Part shown: one piece after another, positions 23,374 through 30,402 of the stretch
Position numbering within the stretch: the first letter of the stretch is position 1
Layout: each line of letters begins with the position of its first letter
Assembly (NCBI GenBank): GCA_934533075.1
Contig: CAKTBJ010000032.1
Coordinates: 1-36,525, forward strand
Direction of reading: 5' to 3'
DNA from: an uncultured Paracoccus sp.
GTDB taxonomy: Bacteria; Pseudomonadota; Alphaproteobacteria; Rhodobacterales; Rhodobacteraceae
Length of the DNA stretch: 36,525 bases
Notes under the pieces: model-generated
What the model was told of the DNA's origin: nothing
The model's input: the letters and a program-made list of their open reading frames with translations, nothing else
The model's database searches: none
Position numbers and translations under genes: made by a program

Positions 23374-23752
23374 ATGGAAGCGCGGCGCGCCCTCGCTGCG
23401 GAGCGGCTGGCCGGGGCGCCGGCGGGCGATCCGTGGCCGGGCGGCGCATGCCGGCGGGCGGGCTTTCCTCCGGTCCGTCCTTGCCGGGCCGGTATGGTGC
23501 GGACGGATCGTCCGCGCTTCCTGTCCTCCAGGCCGCTGGCCGGAGCACAGCCCCGCGAGGGCGCAACCGGCGGCATGGGGCGGTGTGCGGGTATCCCGGA
23601 GGTGCATCCCCGTCCGGCGGGCGCGGCATGGACGGCCGGCCTGCGCCTCCGATCCCACCGGAGCGCGGGCGGGGCGACCGCCCACATGCCCGTGCGGGCC
23701 GGTGCGCGACCCCCGCGCCGTGGCGGCCTGCGGGGGGGCGGGGCCTAGATGG
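23370..23752. repeat. 375-bp non-coding insertion flanked by 8-bp direct repeats CTAGATGG
   Basis: CTAGATGG at 23370-23377 spans the kdsD stop (TAG) and CTAGATGG at 23745-23752 spans the lptC start (ATGG). Removing one repeat and the sequence between them leaves TAG directly followed by ATG, the compact junction expected in such an operon. The interior is very GC-rich, has several small hairpins (for example GCGGACG-GAT-CGTCCGC near 23500), open frames everywhere and no recognisable protein; the 124-codon frame 23374-23748 is Arg/Ala/Gly/Pro-rich. No terminal inverted repeats could be made out. It looks like a small mobile or duplicated intergenic element with a target-site duplication, but that is inference. 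Confidence 0.55.
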
Positions 23753-24360
23753 CGCCCTTCCGCCCCCGGCTGCCCGGCCTTGGCCTGCGCTCGCGCGTGG
23801 TGGCGTGGCTGCGGGTGCTGCTGCCGCTGGCGGCCCTGGCGATGCTGTCCACGCTGTTCCTGTGGTCGGGCCGCCCCGATCCCGAAGCGGCCATCCCCTA
23901 TGCCGATGTGGATGGCGCCTCGCTGGAGGGGCCGCCGCGCATCACCGCGCCGACCTGGGCGGGCGTGACCCCGGACGGGGCGCGGGTGCTGTTTTCCGCC
24001 GCCTCGGCCACCCCCCGCGCCGAGAATGGCGGCCGGGCCGAGCGGATGCGCCTCGACTGGGCCGGTCCCGGTGGCACCGTCGCCCGCGCCACCGCGCCGG
24101 AGGCCGCGATGGGCGAGCAGGCGGTGACGCTGGCCGGCGGCGTGGACCTGGTGCTGTCCTCGGGCTGGTCGCTGGTGGCGCAGACGCTCAGCGCCGCGCG
24201 GGACCGCTCGGAGGTCACGGTGGACGGCGGGGTGGAGGTCATCGCCCCCTTCGGCCGGCTGACCGCCGGGCAGGCCCGCCTGCACCGCCCCGCCGACGCG
24301 GCGGAAGGCGGCGAAGTTCTGGATTTCACCGGCGGGGTGCGGCTGATATACCAGCCGTAA
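23749..24360 (+). CDS. lptC: LPS export protein LptC
   Basis: A 203-residue protein with one N-terminal membrane anchor (about residues 16-41, VVAWLRVLLPLAALAMLSTLFLW) followed by a periplasmic beta-rich region with the LptC pattern: PYADVDGASLEGPPRITAPTWAGVTPDG, then repeats such as GGVDLVLSSGWSLVAQ and VDGGVEVIAPFGRLTAGQARL. LptC sits with LptB2FG in the inner membrane and passes LPS to LptA. Sequence conservation is weak in this family, so the call also relies on lptA and lptB directly downstream (31-base and 1-base spacing). The start ATG overlaps the CTAGATGG repeat. Confidence 0.88.
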   Translation: MAPFRPRLPGLGLRSRVVAWLRVLLPLAALAMLSTLFLWSGRPDPEAAIPYADVDGASLEGPPRITAPTWAGVTPDGARVLFSAASATPRAENGGRAERMRLDWAGPGGTVARATAPEAAMGEQAVTLAGGVDLVLSSGWSLVAQTLSAARDRSEVTVDGGVEVIAPFGRLTAGQARLHRPADAAEGGEVLDFTGGVRLIYQP

Positions 24361-24391
24361 CCTGCCCTTAGCCCGCCCCCCGAGGAAGCCC

Positions 24392-24901
24392 ATGCCGCCC
24401 ATGCCCGCCCGTCGCCCAGCCGCCGCCCTCGCCGCCGCCGCGCTGCTGATCGGGCTGGCCGCGCCGGCCCTTGCGCAGGCGCCCATCGCCTTCGGCGGCG
24501 TCCGGGCCGACACCTCGGCCCCCGTCGAGGTCGCCGCCGATGCGCTGTCGGTGGACCAGTCCACCGGCCGGGCCACCTTTTCCGGCAATGTGGAGATCAG
24601 CCAGGGCGACATGCGGCTGTCGGCCACCACGGTCACCGTGGACTATGCCGGCGACGACCGCCGCCGCATCCGCGCGCTGGAGGCCGAGGGCGGCGTCACG
24701 CTGGTCTCCGGTCCCGATGCGGCCGAGGCGGGGCATGCGCGTTACGATGTCGAGGCCGGCCGCGTTACCCTGACCGGCGATGTCCTGGTCACGCAGGGCA
24801 GCAACGTGCTGACCGGGCAGACCATGACCGTGGACCTGGCCACCGGCTCGGCGCAGGTCGAGGGGCGCGTGCGCTCGATCCTGCAACCGGCGGGGCGGTG
24901 A
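24392..24901 (+). CDS. lptA: LPS transport periplasmic protein LptA
   Basis: A 169-residue protein. A signal peptide covers about residues 1-29 ([24 protein letters not shown] with cleavage after ALA). The rest is an OstA-like beta jellyroll: [37 protein letters not shown] is the first repeat, and [23 protein letters not shown] the last. LptA bridges the periplasm from LptC to LptD. GAGGAAG precedes the ATG at 24392. The stop overlaps the lptB start (TGATG). A normal length for the family. Confidence 0.92.
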   Translation: MPPMPARRPAAALAAAALLIGLAAPALAQAPIAFGGVRADTSAPVEVAADALSVDQSTGRATFSGNVEISQGDMRLSATTVTVDYAGDDRRRIRALEAEGGVTLVSGPDAAEAGHARYDVEAGRVTLTGDVLVTQGSNVLTGQTMTVDLATGSAQVEGRVRSILQPAGR

Positions 24902-25632
24902 TGGACGGGACCGGCCTGACCGTCACCGGCCTGCGAAAATCCTATCGCAACCGCCCGGTGATCCGCGACGTGTCGCTGTCGCTGGCGCGGGGCGAGGTGG
25001 TGGCGCTGCTGGGGCCGAACGGCTCGGGCAAGACGACGTGCTTTTACTGCGTCGCCGGGCTGATCGCGCCGGATGGCGGGCAGGTCAGCATCGACGGCGT
25101 GGATGCCACCGGCCTGCCGATGTTCCGCCGCGCCCGCATGGGCATCGGCTATCTGCCGCAAGAGATGTCGATCTTTCGCGGCCTGACGGTCGAGCAGAAC
25201 ATCATGTCCGTGCTGGAGATCACCCACCGCGCCGCCCATCAGCGCCGCGACCGGCTGGAGGAGCTGCTGGGCGACTTCTCCATCGGCCATCTGCGCGGCG
25301 CCAATGCGCTGGCCCTGTCCGGGGGCGAGCGGCGGCGAGTCGAGATCGCCCGCTGCCTGGCCGCCAATCCCAGCTTCCTGCTGCTGGACGAGCCGTTCGC
25401 CGGCGTCGATCCCATCGCGGTGGGGGAAATCCGCGGCCTCGTCCACGACCTGAAGCAGCGCGGCATCGGCGTGTTGATCACCGACCACAACGTGCGCGAG
25501 ACGCTGGGCATCGTCGATCGCGCCTATATCCTGCATGACGGCCATGTGCTGAAATCCGGCACCACCGCCGAGATCGTCGCGGATGCACAAGTGCGCGAGG
25601 TCTATCTGGGCGAGAATTTCCGCCTGCATTGA
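24901..25632 (+). CDS. lptB: LPS export ATP-binding protein LptB
   Basis: A 243-residue ABC ATPase. Walker A is GPNGSGKTT at residues 38-46, the signature is [15 protein letters not shown], Walker B is FLLLDEPF with the E as catalytic base, and DHNVRET contains the switch His. The Q-loop segment [19 protein letters not shown] is typical of LptB. It powers extraction of LPS from the inner membrane with LptF and LptG, encoded elsewhere. I use the ATG at 24901 sharing one base with the lptA stop; a GTG three bases earlier is possible. The next gene is gpmI, after an 84-base gap, and not the hpf-ptsN pair that often follows lptB in alphaproteobacteria. Confidence 0.96.
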   Translation: MDGTGLTVTGLRKSYRNRPVIRDVSLSLARGEVVALLGPNGSGKTTCFYCVAGLIAPDGGQVSIDGVDATGLPMFRRARMGIGYLPQEMSIFRGLTVEQNIMSVLEITHRAAHQRRDRLEELLGDFSIGHLRGANALALSGGERRRVEIARCLAANPSFLLLDEPFAGVDPIAVGEIRGLVHDLKQRGIGVLITDHNVRETLGIVDRAYILHDGHVLKSGTTAEIVADAQVREVYLGENFRLH

Positions 25633-25716
25633 GCCGCCGGCGCGGGGGCGCCCGGCTTGCCCCCGCCCGCCCGCGCGCTTAGAACCGGCCCGGACCCAGC
25701 AGCCAAGGCGCATCCG

Positions 25717-27240
25717 ATGAATGCTTCCCGCAAACCTGTCGTTCTGTGCATCCTCGACGGCTGGGGGATGGCGCCGGAGCCTGCGGTCAGTGCCCCCGAT
25801 CAGGCACGGGTGCCGAATTTCGCGCGGCTTATGGCGAACGACCCCCACGCGACGCTGACCACCTTCGGGCCGGATGTGGGCCTGCCGCGCGGGCAGATGG
25901 GGAATTCCGAGGTCGGGCATACCAATATCGGCGCCGGGCGCGTCGTGGCGATGGATCTGGGCCAGATCGACCTGGCCATCGAGGACGGCAGCTTTGCCCG
26001 CAACGAGGCCCTTGGCGCGTTTGTCGCCGCGTTGCAGGCCAGCGGCGGCACCGCGCAACTGCTGGGTGTGGTCTCGGACGGCGGGGTGCATGGCCATGTC
26101 GCGCATGTGCTGGCCGCCGCCCGCGCGATCACCGCCGCCGGCGTGCCGGTGCAGGTCCATGCGATGACCGATGGCCGCGACGTGGCGCCGGGCACCGCGC
26201 AGACCTGTCTGGCGGCCTTGTCCGCCGCGCTGCCCGAGGGCGCGCGCATCGGCACCGTCTCCGGGCGCTATTACGCGATGGACCGGGATCATCGGTGGGA
26301 TCGGGTGGCGCTGGCGACCGGGGCGATGCTGCACGGGCAGGGCGAGACCGCGCCCGATGCCGTCGCCGCCGTGACGCAGGCCGCCGCGCGGGGCGAGACC
26401 GACGAATTCATCCGCCCCACCGTGCTGTCGGCCTATGTGGCGCCGAAGGATGGCGACGGACTGTTCTGCCTGAACTTCCGCGCCGACCGCGCCCGGCAGA
26501 TCATGGCGGCGCTGGCCCAGCCGGATTTCGCTGACTATCCGGTGGGCACCCGCCCGCATTGGGCCGCCGCGATGGGCATGGCGGATTACTCGGCGCTGCA
26601 TGACGCTTACCTGACCGCCATGTTCCCCAAGCGCCCGGTGGAGAATACGCTGGGCGCCTGGGTCGCCAGGCACGGGCTGCGCCAGTTCCGGCTGGCCGAG
26701 ACCGAGAAATACCCGCATGTCACCTTCTTCCTGAACGGTGGCAAGGAGGCGCCCGAGCCGGGTGAGGATCGCAAGATGCCGCAAAGCCCCAAGGTCGCCA
26801 CCTACGACCTGGCGCCGGAAATGGCCTCGGCGGAGGTGGGCGATGCCTTGGTGGGGGCCATCGAACAGGGCTATGACCTGATCGTGGTGAACTTCGCCAA
26901 CCCGGACATGGTGGGCCATACCGGCAGCCTGCCCGCCGCCATCCGCGCCTGCGAGGCGGTGGACCTGCAACTGGGCCGCATGATCGCCGCGCTGGACGCC
27001 GCCGGCGGCGCCGCGCTGATCTGCGCCGATCACGGCAATTGCGAGGTGATGGCGGACCCCGTGACCGGCGCCCCCCATACCGCCCATACGCTGAACCCGG
27101 TGCCGGTGATCCTGCATGGCGGGCCGGCCGGCGCCGTGATGCGCGACGGCCGGCTGGCGGACCTTGCGCCGACGCTGCTGGCGCTGATGGGCCTGCCGCC
27201 GGCGCCGGAGATGACCGGGCAATGCCTGTTTGCCGCATGA
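25717..27240 (+). CDS. gpmI: 2,3-bisphosphoglycerate-independent phosphoglycerate mutase
   Basis: A 507-residue enzyme of the alkaline phosphatase superfamily. CILDGWGMAPE near the N-terminus supplies a metal Asp, GNSEVGHTNIGAGRV carries the Ser that is phosphorylated, NFRADRARQIM and FANPDMVGHTG with ADHGNCEVMADP supply further metal ligands. It interconverts 3- and 2-phosphoglycerate in glycolysis and gluconeogenesis. The ATG at 25717 gives MNASRKPVVLCILDGWG; a longer frame upstream is not used. The stop overlaps the start of the envC-like gene (ATGA at 27237), an arrangement common in alphaproteobacteria (gpmI-envC-ctpA). Confidence 0.96.
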   Translation: MNASRKPVVLCILDGWGMAPEPAVSAPDQARVPNFARLMANDPHATLTTFGPDVGLPRGQMGNSEVGHTNIGAGRVVAMDLGQIDLAIEDGSFARNEALGAFVAALQASGGTAQLLGVVSDGGVHGHVAHVLAAARAITAAGVPVQVHAMTDGRDVAPGTAQTCLAALSAALPEGARIGTVSGRYYAMDRDHRWDRVALATGAMLHGQGETAPDAVAAVTQAAARGETDEFIRPTVLSAYVAPKDGDGLFCLNFRADRARQIMAALAQPDFADYPVGTRPHWAAAMGMADYSALHDAYLTAMFPKRPVENTLGAWVARHGLRQFRLAETEKYPHVTFFLNGGKEAPEPGEDRKMPQSPKVATYDLAPEMASAEVGDALVGAIEQGYDLIVVNFANPDMVGHTGSLPAAIRACEAVDLQLGRMIAALDAAGGAALICADHGNCEVMADPVTGAPHTAHTLNPVPVILHGGPAGAVMRDGRLADLAPTLLALMGLPPAPEMTGQCLFAA

Positions 27241-28418
27241 AGCGTCCCGTGACCCGTCTGGCCGCCCTGCTGGTGCTGGCTTTGGCCGCGCCCGTCCGCG
27301 CCCAGGATGCCGGGGCCGAGGCCCGCACGGCCGCGCAGGGCCTGCGCGATGCGGCGGGGCAGTTGAACGCGGCGCTCTCCGCCGAGGATCAGATCGAGGC
27401 GCTGACCGGGATGATCCGCGCCTATGAGCAGGGGCTGGCCGCCCTGCGCGAGGGGCTGCGCCATGCCGGTGCCCGCGAGGCCGAGATCCGCGCCGGCTTC
27501 GAGGCCAGGCGCGAGTCGCTGTCGCGCATGCTGGCCACGATGGCGATGATGGAGCGCGACCCCGAGGTGACGCTGCTGCTGCACCCTTCCGGTCCCGAAT
27601 CCACCGCCCGCGCCGGCATGGTGCTGGCCGACCTCGCCCCCGCCCTGCGCGAGGAGGCCGATACCATGAAGCGGGGCCTCGACGAGATCGCCGCCCTGCG
27701 CGCCACCGAGCAGGAGGCCGCCAATATCGTGGCCCAGGGCCTGGGCGAGGTGCAGGAGGCGCGGCGCCTGCTGGCCACGGCCATGTCCGACCGCAGCGAC
27801 CTGCCGGTGCGCTATCTGGAAAACCCCTCCGAGCTGGAGGCGCTGGTGCAATCGGCCGAGACTCTGGACGGCTTTGCCGAGGGTATCGCCGGGCTGGAGG
27901 CCGATGTCGGCCCGCCGATCTCGGATTTCGAGGGGGCGGCCGGGGCGCTGCCGATGCCGGTGGTGGGGTCCGTGCTGCGCGGTTTCGACCAGCCGGATGC
28001 CGCCGGCGTGCGTCGTCCCGGACTTGTGATCGCCACCGGACCGGCGGCCCTGGTCACGGCGCCCTGGACCGCCTCGATCCGCTATCGCGGGCCGCTGCTG
28101 AACTATGACAATGTGATGATCCTGGAGCCGGCGCGGGGCTATCTTGTTGTGCTGGCAGGACTTTCGCGCGTGTTCGGCGAGGTGGGCGATGTGGTCATGG
28201 CCGGCGATCCGGTCGGGCTGATGCCGGGAATCGAGGCCCCCGCCGCCGAATTCGGCGCCGATTTCGTGCTGTCGGCGGCTGCCGGCGGGGATGCGGCGCG
28301 GATGCAAACGCTGTATCTGGAACTGCGGAAGGGCAAGCAGGCGCTTGACCCGGCCGACTGGTTTGCGCCCAATCCCGTCATCGGGCAGGGTGCCGATGCG
28401 GACCAGGATACCGACTGA
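27237..28418 (+). CDS. EnvC-like murein hydrolase activator with degenerate LytM domain
   Basis: A 393-residue protein: signal peptide (about 1-22, RLAALLVLALAAPVRAQD), a long coiled-coil region rich in Ala, Glu, Arg and Leu (residues about 25-205), and a C-terminal LytM/M23-like domain (about 245-380: PGLVIATGPAALVTAPWTASIRYRGPLLNYDNVMILEPARGYLVVLAGLSRV split across the fold). In an active M23 peptidase the zinc ligands lie in H-x-x-x-D and H-x-H; here the corresponding places read RRPGLVIA and VLAGLS, with no histidines. It should therefore be a non-catalytic activator of cell-wall amidases in division, like EnvC. It overlaps gpmI and precedes ctpA by 35 bases. Confidence 0.85.
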   Translation: MKRPVTRLAALLVLALAAPVRAQDAGAEARTAAQGLRDAAGQLNAALSAEDQIEALTGMIRAYEQGLAALREGLRHAGAREAEIRAGFEARRESLSRMLATMAMMERDPEVTLLLHPSGPESTARAGMVLADLAPALREEADTMKRGLDEIAALRATEQEAANIVAQGLGEVQEARRLLATAMSDRSDLPVRYLENPSELEALVQSAETLDGFAEGIAGLEADVGPPISDFEGAAGALPMPVVGSVLRGFDQPDAAGVRRPGLVIATGPAALVTAPWTASIRYRGPLLNYDNVMILEPARGYLVVLAGLSRVFGEVGDVVMAGDPVGLMPGIEAPAAEFGADFVLSAAAGGDAARMQTLYLELRKGKQALDPADWFAPNPVIGQGADADQDTD

Positions 28419-28453
28419 AGCGATCGGGGCTGTCGCGCCGACAGGGAGATGGG

Positions 28454-29821
28454 ATGAAAAAGCAAATTCTCGCAGGCATCGGTGGCACGCTGGCCGGGCT
28501 TCTGCTGACCACGCAACTGGCCGGGCCGCTGGTCGCCCAGCAGGCCGAGGACAATGCCGGCATCTATGAACAGCTCGACCTGTTCGGCAACGCCTTCGAG
28601 CGCGTCCGCCGCGATTATGTCGAGCAGGTGGACGACAAGAAGCTGATCGAGGCCGCCATCAACGGCATGCTGCAATCGCTGGACCCGCATTCCTCGTTCC
28701 TCTCGGCCGAGGACTATGCCGACATGCAGACCCAGACGCGGGGCAGTTTCGGCGGCCTCGGGATCGAGGTCGGGATGGAGGACGGGCTGGTCAAGGTGAT
28801 CTCGCCCATCGACGACACCCCCGCGGCCGAAGCCGGCGTGATGGCCGGCGACTATATCACCCATGTCAACGGCGAATCGCTGATGGGGCTGACGCTGGAC
28901 GATGCGGTGGGGATGATGCGCGGCCCGGTCGGGTCGGAGATCACCGTCACCATCCTGCGCGAGGGCGAGAAAGAACCCTTCGACCTGACCATGACCCGCG
29001 ACACCATCAAGCTGACCGTGGTGCGCACCCGCATCGAGGGCCATGCCGTGGTGCTGCGCATCTCGACCTTCAACGACGAGACCTTCTCGACGCTGAAGGA
29101 GGACATGGCCAAGGCCGTCGAGGAAGCCGGCGGCATGGACAAGGTGACGGGCTTCGTGCTGGACCTGCGCAACAATCCCGGCGGGCTGCTGGATTCGGCC
29201 ATCGACGTGTCCGACGCCTTCCTGGAGCGCGGCGAGATCGTCTCGACCCGCGGCCGCACGCCCGAGGACAGCGAGCGCTGGAACGCCGAGCCGGGCGACC
29301 TGGCGGAGGGCAAGCCGATGGTGGTGCTGATCAATGGCGGTTCGGCCTCGGCCTCGGAAATTGTCACCGGCGCGCTTCAGGATCATCGTCGGGCGATCGT
29401 GGTGGGCGAGAAGAGCTTCGGCAAGGGTTCGGTGCAGACGGTGATGCGGGTGACGGCCGATTCGGCGCTGCGCCTGACCACGGCGCGCTATTACACGCCG
29501 TCCGGGCGCTCGATCCAGGCGATGGGGATCATGCCCGACATCATCGTGGCCCAGCCCCGCCCGGTCCCCACGGCCGAGGGAGAGGAGGAGACCCCGCGCA
29601 GCGCCTCGCGTTTCTCGCGCTCGGAGGCCGATCTGCGCGGCGCGCTGGGCAATGATTCGATCAGCGACGAGCAGCGCCAGCAGATGGAGGACGAACTGGC
29701 CGAGGCCGAGGCGACCGCCCGCCTGCGCGAGGAGGACTATCAGCTGGCCTATGCGGTGGATATCCTCAAGGGCCTGGTCGCCGCCGCCGAAGCGACGGCG
29801 CCGCTGGCCGCCGCGGAGTAA
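28454..29821 (+). CDS. ctpA: Carboxy-terminal processing protease (S41 family)
   Basis: A 455-residue periplasmic serine protease. The signal peptide is about residues 1-29. A PDZ domain follows around residues 95-180 (GSFGGLGIEVGMEDG, DDTPAAEAGVMAGDYITHVNGES). The catalytic core contains VLDLRNNPGGLLDSAIDVSD, the Ser in NGGSASASEIVTGAL and the Lys in GEKSFGKGSVQT, the Ser/Lys dyad of S41 proteases. The Glu/Ala-rich tail (ATARLREEDYQLAYAVDILKGL) is common in alphaproteobacteria. It trims the C-termini of periplasmic and lipoproteins including wall enzymes, which fits the EnvC-like neighbour. GGGAGATGGG precedes the ATG. It is the last gene of the operon; a strong hairpin follows. Confidence 0.95.
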   Translation: MKKQILAGIGGTLAGLLLTTQLAGPLVAQQAEDNAGIYEQLDLFGNAFERVRRDYVEQVDDKKLIEAAINGMLQSLDPHSSFLSAEDYADMQTQTRGSFGGLGIEVGMEDGLVKVISPIDDTPAAEAGVMAGDYITHVNGESLMGLTLDDAVGMMRGPVGSEITVTILREGEKEPFDLTMTRDTIKLTVVRTRIEGHAVVLRISTFNDETFSTLKEDMAKAVEEAGGMDKVTGFVLDLRNNPGGLLDSAIDVSDAFLERGEIVSTRGRTPEDSERWNAEPGDLAEGKPMVVLINGGSASASEIVTGALQDHRRAIVVGEKSFGKGSVQTVMRVTADSALRLTTARYYTPSGRSIQAMGIMPDIIVAQPRPVPTAEGEEETPRSASRFSRSEADLRGALGNDSISDEQRQQMEDELAEAEATARLREEDYQLAYAVDILKGLVAAAEATAPLAAAE

Positions 29822-29834
29822 GCCGGCGCGGTAT

Positions 29835-29870
29835 CGAAAGGGCGCGAAGGAGGGCCTTCGCGCCCTTTCG
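29835..29870 (+). terminator. Terminator hairpin after ctpA
   Basis: CGAAAGGGCGCGAAGG, loop AGGG, CCTTCGCGCCCTTTCG: a perfect 16-bp stem starting 14 bases after the ctpA stop. No long T-run follows, but the stem's own CCCTTTCG end is what many GC-rich alphaproteobacterial terminators have. It may also stop readthrough from recN on the other strand. Confidence 0.8.
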
Positions 29871-29887
29871 CATGTCTGACTCGCGGG

Positions 29888-30108
29888 CGACTTATCCACG
29901 CCCGGAGACCCTCGGGAGTCGGAGGGGGTGGGTAAGTCGGGGCGCCGCCGTTGCGCGCGATGCGGCGTGGCCAAGCGGGCGTTCCCCCGGCCCACCGGCC
30001 CTTCGGGCCGCCCTGCGGGTAGCCAGTGGGCCGGGACCGGACCGAAACCCCCGAAACCCCGCAAGCGGGGACCCCTCGGGGGGCCCTCGGTCCTACGCCT
30101 TCGGGCGT
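29888..30108. repeat. Branched palindromic intergenic element between ctpA and recN
   Basis: The 581-base gap 29822-30402 has no credible gene. After the terminator it holds nested inverted repeats: CGACTTATCCAC (29888-29899) with GTGGGTAAGTCG (29928-29939); an outer 13-bp stem 29986-29998 with 30023-30035 (12/13 pairs) enclosing GGCCC-TTC-GGGCC and CCC-TGC-GGG hairpins; GGACCGA (30039-30045) with TCGGTCC (30087-30093) enclosing CCCCGC-AA-GCGGGG and CCCC-TC-GGGG; and ACGCC-TTCG-GGCGT (30095-30108). This could be a structured RNA or a repeat family; frames crossing it on either strand are not convincing proteins. The remaining bases 30109-30402 are lower in structure, apart from palindromic CCCGGCGGCTCGATGCCGGCGGG near 30361. 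Confidence 0.55.
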
Positions 30109-30402
30109 GGGTGCTGGAGGCGGGTTCTTTTGCCGGGGATGAAAGAAAAGGGGCGCGGTGCGGTGGGCTGGCGTGGGCGCGTTCCTGTGGTGGAAGGACA
30201 GCGGCCGACAGGTCGTCAGGTGCGCAAGCCGGGGGATGCGGCGGTGAGGCGGCCGGTTTGCTTCTCCAGCACGTTCCAACTTTGCAGCATGCGGGGCCTT
30301 GCCCGTCGGGGCTGACCTGCGACGCGCGCGGCGCCCCGGCCAGGCAGGGGCGCGATTTTTCCCGGCGGCTCGATGCCGGCGGGAAAAATGGCCTGGCGCG
30401 GA

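Noticed and set aside
23374..23748. 124-codon frame filling the insertion between kdsD and lptC exactly.
   Set aside because: All six frames are largely open, the product is Arg/Ala/Gly/Pro-rich without a family, and the start and stop come from the flanking repeat.
24742..27222. Long minus-strand open frame opposite lptB and gpmI.
   Set aside because: Composition is His/Arg/Gly/Gln-rich with no family; both genes on the other strand are certain.
20343..29900. Replication origin suggested by DnaA-like boxes.
   Set aside because: Only isolated boxes far apart, no AT-rich unwinding region and no origin genes such as dnaA, dnaN or hemE beside them.
29749..30279. 176-codon minus-strand frame across the region after ctpA.
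   Set aside because: It translates nested palindromes and overlaps ctpA; no ribosome binding site or family.
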